Origin: Gammaproteobacteria bacterium
GTDB taxonomy: Bacteria; Pseudomonadota; Gammaproteobacteria; GCA-001735895
Direction of reading: 5' to 3'
Assembly (NCBI GenBank): GCA_003645435.1
Contig: QNFD01000141.1
Location: forward strand, 1-6,767
Length of the DNA stretch: 6,767 nucleotides
The translations under genes and the position numbers were made by a program. Position 1 is the stretch's first letter, and the number at the start of each line of letters is the position of its first letter. Under the pieces are notes generated by a model, which had not been told where the DNA came from, did no database searches, and was given only the letters and a program-made list of their open reading frames with translations. Positions 1 to 5,139 of the stretch are shown here, piece by piece.

Positions 1-632
1 ATGTAGAGTGTTCGGTAGAACAGTTTCATATAGATTTGCTTGTTTTCAGCCTTGGAATGAAGGCCATCGGCGGTCATTTGGGCATCAACCGCTGCGTAAT
101 AATAGGACGGCGTATATTTCCCGCTCTCGCGTTTAAACAGTTGCCAGACTAGTATGTCCTTCCATTTTTTATCGATACCCAGAACCAGATCGGTGTAATT
201 CGTTTTTAGCTTGTCCGGGTCAAAGCGTTGCAGTTTTCGACCTGTTTTTCGAAACAGGCTGGACATCCCCGATTTGTCATAATTGAGGCGCTTACCGACT
301 TTATTGATGGTTTTCTCTTTGGCGGCAACCTGTGCTTCCAGCACGAATGTTTTGAATATCGCTTCGTTGGGCAGTTCACCGGTTGAATCATCCCATTTTG
401 CCAACAAGACAGTGGTTTGAGGCAATACCTGATGCATGATTTTATTGTCGACACTGCGCGAAAGCATGTCGAAAATGGGAAAAAGAAAGGTAACCAGAAT
501 AAATACAAACAACGGTGCGACTAGCAATAATGCCGTCCTTTTGCGATGCCTCAGGGTGCGTCTCAGGGCGACTTTCAGGGGAATCCCATCCGGTGTTGTA
601 ATTTCTTCTGGATTGGCGTTGGATTCACTCAT
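1..632 (-). CDS. ABC transporter permease, PotB-like, N-terminal part (runs off left edge)
   Basis: This is an inner-membrane permease subunit of a spermidine/putrescine-type ABC importer. About 210 codons read open from ATG at 632 to the window edge with no stop. Residues 1-32 are a polar, Arg/Lys-rich cytoplasmic tail. Residues 33-55 form one strong membrane segment (ALLLVAPLFVFILVTFLFP). About 150 hydrophilic, Lys-rich residues follow and should lie outside the membrane. The last visible residues, KLFYRTLY, resemble the run-in to the conserved transmembrane domain of PotB-type permeases, so the window probably ends just before the second helix. E. coli PotB has a much shorter loop here. 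The gene lies downstream of the binding protein and ATPase on the same strand, as expected for a transport operon. Its ribosome site is poor: AGAGGA lies 12 nt upstream and ACAGG only 2 nt upstream. The permease assignment comes from the membrane segment, the run-in motif and the operon context, because the core domain is not visible. Confidence 0.82.
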   Translation of the reverse strand, partial: MSESNANPEEITTPDGIPLKVALRRTLRHRKRTALLLVAPLFVFILVTFLFPIFDMLSRSVDNKIMHQVLPQTTVLLAKWDDSTGELPNEAIFKTFVLEAQVAAKEKTINKVGKRLNYDKSGMSSLFRKTGRKLQRFDPDKLKTNYTDLVLGIDKKWKDILVWQLFKRESGKYTPSYYYAAVDAQMTADGLHSKAENKQIYMKLFYRTLY

Positions 633-670
633 TACCTGTCTTAATCCTCTTTTTACCTTGTGGGTCATTA

Positions 671-729
671 CTCAATCCAGAGTATTTGCACCGGATAGAT
701 AACATCCTGGACAAATACTCTGGATTGAG
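671..729 (-). repeat. Perfect 18-bp inverted repeat between binding-protein and permease genes
   Basis: The arms at 671-688 (CTCAATCCAGAGTATTTG) and 712-729 are exact reverse complements, separated by 23 nt. The spacer holds a nested imperfect stem (CCGGAT against ATCCTGG, one bulged base), so almost the whole 59 nt can fold. It sits 57 bp after the SBP-B stop and 38 bp before the permease ATG. No T-run follows on either strand, so it is not a typical intrinsic terminator. Intercistronic hairpins of this kind in transport operons often protect the upstream binding-protein mRNA from 3' decay or partly attenuate downstream expression. That role is inferred here. A small palindromic repeat element is the alternative, but no second copy occurs in this window. 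Confidence 0.85.
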
Positions 730-785
730 CCGGAATTCTATTTGAACTCCGACTCTGATCTTACTGCTCTGCCTGTACTACAGTC

Positions 786-1889
786 TTAAGACGCTAACCA
801 GGCCTCAAAACGCTCGCGCAGCTCGTCATTATGATCTGCCCACCAACCAACATCTTTTAATATGGTGTGCTTGGCGTTGGCCGGGGCCGTAGGCATATGC
901 GGGCCCATCTCGATGCCCAACACCGCGTGCTTGCCCACCAGCGGTGCTGATGAGGCGCGCGCAGGGCCGTACGCAATGTACTTGGCCTGATCCGCCAAAC
1001 GCTGGGTATCAGTAGCAAACTTCAGGTATGTCATGACTGCAGCCATATTTGGCGCACCTACTGGAACAACCCAGCCGTCTAGCCCAAAGAGCTGCCAGTC
1101 CCACATCATGCCGATGGGTTGCTTGTTCTCTTCGATCGCGGCAAACAAACGACCGTTATAGGCCGATGCTATAACTACTTCACCGTCTGCCAGCAACTGA
1201 CCAGGTTGTGCACCTTTACTCCACCACACTACCTGATCCTTGATGGTATCGAGTTTGGCGAAGGCGCGATCTACACCTGCTTCTGTGTCCAGTACGTCAT
1301 ATACATCAGCCGCATCAACACCGTCCGCAATCAGCGCCCACTCCAGGTTACCCACAGGGTGTTTTTGCAGTGCGCGTTTGCCCGGGAATTTTTTCAGGTC
1401 AAATACATCGTGAATGGTCTTGGGTCCGTCTTTTAATATATCAGTACGGTAGCCAAAGGTGGTTGAGAAAACTATCTGCGGGACGAAACAAGGTGATACT
1501 TCGGCTGCTGCGCCAAAGTCATCTGCCGCTGGGGTACCGTCTGGCGCAGGTAGAAAGTCTTTGCCGTAATCAAATTCAACCAGCAGACCTTCGTCGCACA
1601 GCGCGATCGCTACATCGGGCTCCACGTCGACCAGGTCCCAGGTTACGTTGCCCGCTTCCGCCTGGGCACGAATCTTGGCTGCTGCTTCCGACGATGAGTC
1701 ATCGTTGATTATTTTAATGTCAGGATTTTTCGCCATGTAGGGGTCGTGATAAGCCAGTTGCTGGCTCTTGGTATACGCGCCGCCCCAGGAGACGACAACC
1801 ATTTGGGTCTCGGCTGAAGCTGTTGTAATACCTGCTGAACCGACTGCAATCGCAGTTGCCAGCATGGTTTGTTTAAAAACTGTTCTCAT
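786..1889 (-). CDS. Periplasmic solute-binding protein of polyamine-type ABC importer (SBP-B)
   Basis: This 367-residue secreted receptor belongs to the PotD/PotF-like extracellular solute-binding family. It should capture a small, probably cationic ligand in the periplasm and hand it to the permease. A Sec signal peptide is clear: MRTVFK, a hydrophobic core, then cleavage likely after ASA at residue 26. The mature protein opens with VVVSWGGAYTKSQQ (about 31-44), a typical first strand of this family. Cys98 (CDEGL) and Cys134 (PCFVPQ) match a Cys pair in the second binding protein of this locus and may form a disulfide. Further shared blocks are GNVTWDLVDV, LKKFPGKR, LIADGV, WWSKGAQP and a C-terminal GWWADH. 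The start is well fixed by GAGGAGA at 1896-1902, 6 nt from the ATG, the only strong ribosome site among the minus-strand genes. The gene lies between the ATPase and permease genes and is flanked by hairpins. The ligand cannot be named from sequence; polyamine is a family-based guess. Confidence 0.93.
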   Translation of the reverse strand: MRTVFKQTMLATAIAVGSAGITTASAETQMVVVSWGGAYTKSQQLAYHDPYMAKNPDIKIINDDSSSEAAAKIRAQAEAGNVTWDLVDVEPDVAIALCDEGLLVEFDYGKDFLPAPDGTPAADDFGAAAEVSPCFVPQIVFSTTFGYRTDILKDGPKTIHDVFDLKKFPGKRALQKHPVGNLEWALIADGVDAADVYDVLDTEAGVDRAFAKLDTIKDQVVWWSKGAQPGQLLADGEVVIASAYNGRLFAAIEENKQPIGMMWDWQLFGLDGWVVPVGAPNMAAVMTYLKFATDTQRLADQAKYIAYGPARASSAPLVGKHAVLGIEMGPHMPTAPANAKHTILKDVGWWADHNDELRERFEAWLAS

Positions 1890-1895
1890 TTAATT

Positions 1896-1902
1896 TCTCC
1901 TC
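1896..1902 (-). promoter_or_regulatory. Strong Shine-Dalgarno of SBP-B
   Basis: On the minus strand the sequence reads GAGGAGA, then 6 nt, then the ATG at 1889. An AT-rich, probably unstructured leader (about 1904-1933) lies just upstream. The ATPase gene has no purine-rich site, and the permease and SBP-A genes have only weak ones. SBP-B therefore looks set for the highest translation, which fits a receptor needed in excess over its membrane complex. Confidence 0.75.
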
Positions 1903-1933
1903 GGTCGATAAATAATATTTTATTTTACTAATT

Positions 1934-1970
1934 GTGAAGTGCCTGATTCGGTAGAAATTCGGCACTTTAC
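1934..1970 (-). repeat. Intercistronic inverted repeat between ATPase and SBP-B
   Basis: The arms GTGAAGTGCC (1934-1943) and GGCACTTTAC (1961-1970) are complementary at 9 of 10 positions, with a 17-nt loop that can form a small inner stem (TTC-GGTA-GAA). It lies 47 bp after the ATPase stop and 44 bp before the SBP-B start. The minus-strand transcript has an A/U-mixed stretch after it rather than a U-tract, so a processing or stability hairpin is more likely than a terminator. Overlapping its right arm is a perfect tandem 9-bp repeat, TTTACTGCT twice, at 1966-1983. Confidence 0.6.
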
Positions 1971-2017
1971 TGCTTTTACTGCTGTACTACTTGTTATGTA
2001 CTCTCACCGTCCTTATC

Positions 2018-3115
2018 TTAGTCAGTCGGGTCCAGTGCACGACAATCTTCTGTGGCCCAGCCTATACTTACCGTGTCACCTTCGGAAAGCTGGGCGTGAG
2101 CCATCGAATTAGGGATTTTGACAATAAAGTCGTCACGCCCGCAGACTTGCATGCGGGTTCGGATATGGTCACCCAGATAAATCAGTTCCATCGCCTTGGC
2201 ATCGAAGTTATTTTCGTATTTGCCGGACTCAGGATTGACTTCAACTCGCTCTGGACGCAATGACAGCGTAGCACGCTTGCCTTCGCCAGCAATATTAACT
2301 TGCTTGGCAGAAATCTCGGAACCATCATCAGTCTTAACCTGACAAGTATCACCATTGGCACTGGTGACGGTTCCCAGTATGCGATTATTGTCACCTATAA
2401 AATCTGCGACGAAAGCATTGGTGGGTTGTTCGTATAGTTCATCGGGAGGCGCAAGTTGCTGTACCACTCCATCGTCAAATACCGCTACACGATTAGACAT
2501 GGTCAAAGCTTCACTTTGATCATGTGTCACGTATAAAATTGTCACCTGAAGATTTTCGTGTATGTGCTTGATTTCGTACTGCATCTGTTCACGCAGATTT
2601 TTATCCAGCGCGCCCAGCGGTTCATCCATCAGTACCACATCGGGGTCGAAAACGAGGGCGCGCGCGACGGCGACCCGTTGTGCCTGACCACCGGATAGCT
2701 GCCCCGGGCGACGGTTGGCGAATTGACCAAGCTGTACCATGTCGAGCGCTTTTGTTACCTTTGCCTCACGCTCTGATTTACCCATGCTTCTCACTTCCAG
2801 CGGAAATGCGAGATTTTCACCCACCGTCATATGTGGGAAAAGTGCGTAGTTTTGAAATACCATGCCGATGCCGCGCTTGTGTGGTGGCACGCGATTGATA
2901 GGTTGCCCGGAAAGATAAATCTCGCCATGAGTGGCTGGTTCAAAGCCTGCGAGCATCATCAAGCATGTCGTTTTACCCGAACCCGACGGCCCGAGCATGG
3001 TCAAAAATTCTCCTCGTTCCATGTCCAGATTGAAGTCTTTGACGACGAGATTTTCGCCATCGTAACTTTTTTGGACATTTTCGAAGCGAACCAGAATATC
3101 GTTCGTAGATGACAT
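2018..3115 (-). CDS. ABC transporter ATP-binding protein, PotA-like
   Basis: This 365-residue cytoplasmic ATPase should power the importer. All nucleotide-binding motifs are intact: an A-loop aromatic at Tyr18, Walker A GPSGSGKTT at 42-50, Q-loop Gln88 in FQNYALFPHMTV, signature LSGGQ at 140-144, Walker B VVLMDEP at 160-166 with catalytic Glu165, D-loop LGALD at 167-171 and H-loop His198 in VTHDQ. From about residue 240 a C-terminal TOBE-type regulatory domain follows (FIGDNNRI, SLRPERVEV, IYLGDH), giving the length usual for PotA and related MalK-like subunits. The ATG at 3115 is the only plausible start: upstream in-frame codons hold no ATG, GTG or TTG before a stop, and the next Met (32) would remove the A-loop. 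The stretch before it is A-rich with no Shine-Dalgarno. SBP-B follows after 128 bp and a relic-bearing gap separates it from SBP-A. The ATPase role is certain; polyamine specificity is inferred from overall PotA resemblance and the neighbouring binding proteins. Confidence 0.95.
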   Translation of the reverse strand: MSSTNDILVRFENVQKSYDGENLVVKDFNLDMERGEFLTMLGPSGSGKTTCLMMLAGFEPATHGEIYLSGQPINRVPPHKRGIGMVFQNYALFPHMTVGENLAFPLEVRSMGKSEREAKVTKALDMVQLGQFANRRPGQLSGGQAQRVAVARALVFDPDVVLMDEPLGALDKNLREQMQYEIKHIHENLQVTILYVTHDQSEALTMSNRVAVFDDGVVQQLAPPDELYEQPTNAFVADFIGDNNRILGTVTSANGDTCQVKTDDGSEISAKQVNIAGEGKRATLSLRPERVEVNPESGKYENNFDAKAMELIYLGDHIRTRMQVCGRDDFIVKIPNSMAHAQLSEGDTVSIGWATEDCRALDPTD

Positions 3116-3149
3116 AATTATTATTTTGGTTATTTTTTGTGAGCAGCAG

Positions 3150-3178
3150 ACCGTAACTTATCTGATTTTTGATGTCAA
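3150..3178 (-). promoter_or_regulatory. Possible sigma-70 promoter for the ATPase-SBP-permease unit
   Basis: On the minus strand, a perfect TTGACA (3173-3178) is followed by a 17-bp spacer and TACGGT (3150-3155), which matches the -10 consensus at only three of six positions. Transcription would begin about 25-30 nt before the ATPase ATG. The position is sensible, because the opposite-strand relic upstream makes read-through from SBP-A less certain. The weak -10 keeps confidence low. Confidence 0.35.
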
Positions 3179-3180
3179 AT

Positions 3181-3213
3181 ACAGGCAAGTAATCTGAAGG
3201 TCTTCTTGCCTGT
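3181..3213. repeat. 9-bp inverted repeat abutting the possible ATPase promoter
   Basis: The arms ACAGGCAAG (3181-3189) and CTTGCCTGT (3205-3213) are exact reverse complements with a 15-nt spacer. The repeat ends two bases from the TTGACA-like -35 element at 3173-3178. It could be a regulator binding site just upstream of the promoter. It could instead be an RNA hairpin in a transcript coming from SBP-A, or an old terminator; the flanks lack a T-run in either direction. I cannot assign a regulator. Confidence 0.5.
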
Positions 3214-3281
3214 TAAAAATCGAAGTCAGAATTAGGGTTTAATCAGCATTTAATTCAGTTCAAATATATATCCTGTTTATC

Positions 3282-3690
3282 CAGGGCCTCAAGCTCGGCA
3301 ATATACAGGTCGCAAAAGAGACTATGTTTCACCTGGTTGGGTATGCCATGTCGGAAGGGTTTTACCAGTGTTTTCTGCTCCCTGCCGAAGGACAACCTGT
3401 CATGATCCTGCGTACCGTCGATGCTGGAACTTGCGAGGAGAATAGCTGGATATCCGATATTGTTGGTTTCCAGGATTGGGATGATCCTATCGAAGTAGCG
3501 ATGACGCAGATAAAAGCCCGAAACTGGAAGCCCGGTCGAATTGGTGTTGACAAAAACTCTTATAGCCTGACGGTTCAACGATATTCGGCATGGCAGATTG
3601 CATTACCTAAGACCGATCTATTGACGATACAAAGATGCACGGCCTGGTCGATGATTCTCCTTGCTGGTTAAAGATTAAATTCAGGATTTA
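3282..3690 (+). pseudogene. Remnant of M24-family (Xaa-Pro peptidase/creatinase-like) N-terminal domain
   Basis: The plus strand encodes a stretch resembling the N-terminal creatinase-like domain of M24 metallopeptidases. It shows MFHLVGYAMSEGFYQC, then LLPAEGQPVMILR, ISDIVGF, DWDDP and RIGVDKNSYSLT, in the order usual for that domain. The first ATG (3324) already lies inside the domain. The upstream frame, open from 3243, is degenerate (for example QGLKLGNIQVAKE), so the left border is approximate. After about 3632 the similarity shifts to another frame, where HGLVDD can be read at 3638-3655, before everything ends. The original frame stops at 3669-3671. The whole catalytic pita-bread domain with its metal ligands is absent. 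It lies opposite to the flanking transporter genes, between SBP-A and the ATPase. I infer a frameshifted, truncated relic of a full peptidase gene. A short expressed protein is possible but unlikely. Confidence 0.7.
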
Positions 3691-3702
3691 TCAGGGCCTG
3701 TC

Positions 3703-3720
3703 GGTATTATCTTCCATACC
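3703..3720 (-). repeat. Small hairpin just after the SBP-A stop codon
   Basis: GGTAT (3703-3707) and ATACC (3716-3720) form a 5-bp stem with an 8-nt loop, 2 bp beyond the SBP-A stop. No T-run follows on the minus strand, so it is at best a weak or Rho-assisted 3' end or a stability element. Confidence 0.3.
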
Positions 3721-3722
3721 TG

Positions 3723-4808
3723 TCAGAAATTCTGGGCCATCCAGGCGGTGTAACGTTCATTGACTGGTTCACCGAAATCAGCCCACCAGTCCGAGTCGGC
3801 TACTATGGAACGTGACATGACCTCCGCACGGCTGGGCAGGTGCTCCATGATATTCTTGCCATTATGGAACCAGGGCTCGCCTGCCTGAATGATTTTAAGA
3901 GCAGACTGACGCATTGGACCATAGTTAATGAAATGCGCCAGACCTGCCTGTTGCTCGGGTGCCGAGGCGTGTACCAGGAACTTCATCGCCTCCTCGGCGT
4001 TTGGTGCACCTTTTAGCAACACCAGCCAATCTTCTTCCAGTACCTGTCCGTCCCATACGGTGACGAACTTTTCGTTTTCGGAAAGTACTGCAGCACCGAT
4101 ACGATCGTTGAAAGCCAGTGACATCGATACTTGACCCGACTTCACCAGTTTTATTGGTTCCGCGCCAGAAGACCAAAACACGGCGTGGTCCTTGATCTTA
4201 TCCAGCATCATGAATGCCCGGTCGATACCTTCATCGGTACTCATGACGTTATACACTTCTTTAACGGAAACACCGTCAGCCAGCAACGCCATTTCGATCA
4301 GTGCTTTAGGCCATGTATGAATACCGCGCTTGCCGGGGAATTTCTTAACGTTAAAGAAATCGGCGATCGTCGTAGGCTTGTCACCGACAAAAGTATCTTC
4401 TTCATAAAATGGGACATAAGACCATAAGACCTGTGGCACTACACAGTCATTCGGGAGTGGAACGAGCATGTCATCGTCCATTGAAGTGCCGTCAACTGTT
4501 GGCGTGAACATGCTGCGGTCGAGTTCTTCAAACAGGCCTTCGTCACATCCAAGGCGGGCTTCGTGTGATAATACGTCGACAATATCCCAGGTCACGCTGC
4601 CGGATGCTACCTGTTTCTTAATTTCGTCAAGTCCACCTTCGTAATTGATAAACTTGACCTTGCCTTTCTTCCAGGTGTCTGCATAGGCTTTTTGTTGTGA
4701 GCCAGTATATGCACCACCCCATGAGGTGACGTTTACCTCAGCCCGCGCGGCTACTGAAGTAGCCGCCACTATCAGGGCCAGCAAGGCGTGCTTTAATGGT
4801 ATGTTCAT
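3723..4808 (-). CDS. Second periplasmic solute-binding protein, polyamine-type (SBP-A)
   Basis: This 361-residue PotD/PotF-like receptor is clearly paralogous to SBP-B. A signal peptide is visible: MNIPLKH, hydrophobic residues 8-21, cleavage likely after ARA at residue 23. The mature start VNVTSWGGAYTGSQQKAY parallels SBP-B. Shared blocks in order are GSVTWDIVDV, CDEGL (Cys88), DCVVPQ (Cys122), VKKFPGKR, LLADGVS, FWSSGAEP, GAPN, INYGPMR and DWWADF. The paired cysteines probably form a disulfide. The proteins differ strongly elsewhere, including at likely ligand-facing stretches, so a different ligand range is plausible. The ATG at 4808 follows an A-rich leader with only AAAGAA-type weak ribosome binding. 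No ATPase or permease adjoins it directly. The nearest same-strand gene is the ATPase, about 600 bp away past the peptidase relic. It is divergent from the GMC gene and probably transcribed from the intergenic region at 4809-5139. Whether it shares the ATPase transcript is open. Confidence 0.92.
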   Translation of the reverse strand: MNIPLKHALLALIVAATSVAARAEVNVTSWGGAYTGSQQKAYADTWKKGKVKFINYEGGLDEIKKQVASGSVTWDIVDVLSHEARLGCDEGLFEELDRSMFTPTVDGTSMDDDMLVPLPNDCVVPQVLWSYVPFYEEDTFVGDKPTTIADFFNVKKFPGKRGIHTWPKALIEMALLADGVSVKEVYNVMSTDEGIDRAFMMLDKIKDHAVFWSSGAEPIKLVKSGQVSMSLAFNDRIGAAVLSENEKFVTVWDGQVLEEDWLVLLKGAPNAEEAMKFLVHASAPEQQAGLAHFINYGPMRQSALKIIQAGEPWFHNGKNIMEHLPSRAEVMSRSIVADSDWWADFGEPVNERYTAWMAQNF

Positions 4809-4872
4809 AAAGTTCTTTTTCTTTTTGAATGGTTTTTCAGGATATCTTTGCGAGTCGGATTTGTGACGGGTT

Positions 4873-4893
4873 GTATTGATACTAGAGTAATAC
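4873..4893. promoter_or_regulatory. Imperfect dyad, candidate operator
   Basis: GTATTGATACT and AGTAATAC face each other across AG. The right arm equals the left arm with three bases (GAT) removed. A nested GTAT-TG-ATAC (4873-4882) is also present. It lies about 65-85 bp upstream of the SBP-A start, where a regulator site would be reasonable. Dyads of this size also arise by chance in AT-rich DNA. Confidence 0.25.
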
Positions 4894-4944
4894 GTTTATA
4901 CAGGGGGTTGTAGTAGTTTTTCGATATTCGTTGTTAGTGAGTCT

Positions 4945-4958
4945 CTGATATTTATCAG
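4945..4958. promoter_or_regulatory. 14-bp palindrome CTGATA-TT-TATCAG, candidate operator
   Basis: This exact palindrome has 6-bp arms and a 2-bp centre. It lies roughly in the middle of the divergent region, 137 bp from the SBP-A start and 182 bp from the GMC start. Short symmetric sites of this form suit a dimeric helix-turn-helix regulator controlling one or both genes. No regulator gene is in the window. Confidence 0.3.
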
Positions 4959-5126
4959 GGTACTTCTAATTTTTCATATCGGTTGGTTTCGACCGGAAAG
5001 CAGGCTATTCTTCCGCCGAGCAGATGGTTTTGATCAGTTTACTGCTCAGACTTATCCCTATTTTATTTGCAAACCCGATACAGGCTTTTTCCCGGGTGAC
5101 GTCCCAGCTTCCATATTTCTTGTCTT

Positions 5127-5132
5127 GAAGGG
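5127..5132 (+). promoter_or_regulatory. Ribosome binding site that favours the GTG start of the GMC gene
   Basis: GAAGGG ends 7 nt before GTG at 5140 but only 4 nt before the in-frame TTG at 5137. The GTG start gives a protein beginning [15 protein letters not shown], the usual spacing to the FAD motif in this family, so 5140 is preferred. Confidence 0.6.
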
Positions 5133-5139
5133 TTAATTG

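Larger units (their letters stand above)
4809..5139. other. Divergent intergenic region between SBP-A and GMC genes
   Basis: This 331-bp gene-free stretch must hold the promoters of both divergent genes. It is AT-rich near SBP-A. I find no convincing -35/-10 pair in either direction: a TATAAA on the minus strand (4896-4901) lacks a good -35, and TTGATC with TATCCC on the plus strand (5030-5058) is weak. Several short dyads are present. CTGATA-TT-TATCAG at 4945-4958 and the GTATT...AATAC dyad at 4873-4893 have their own entries. GAGCAG/CTGCTC lies at 5018-5047, and ACCCG/CGGGT at 5073-5097. No open reading frame of note and no known riboswitch was recognised. Confidence 0.55.

Noticed and set aside
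436..702. Plus-strand open frame of 88 codons over the permease start and the hairpin
   Set aside because: It is antisense to the permease N-terminus and to the intercistronic inverted repeat, and the composition is not protein-like.
671..729. Inverted repeat as terminal repeats of an insertion sequence or as an intrinsic terminator
   Set aside because: Only 23 nt separate the arms, with no transposase and no visible target duplication. No T-run follows on either strand, so neither reading is supported.
3255..3578. Minus-strand open frame of 107 codons opposite the M24 relic, with a protein-like tail (LYIAELEALDKQ)
   Set aside because: Most of it is the antisense of the M24-like frame, which has clear family motifs. 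It has no recognisable domain of its own and no good ribosome site.
3686..4960. Shared 11-mer ATTTATCAGGG at 3686-3696 and 4950-4960 as a possible repeated operator
   Set aside because: An 11-nt match is expected by chance in a window this size, and only the second copy is part of a palindrome.
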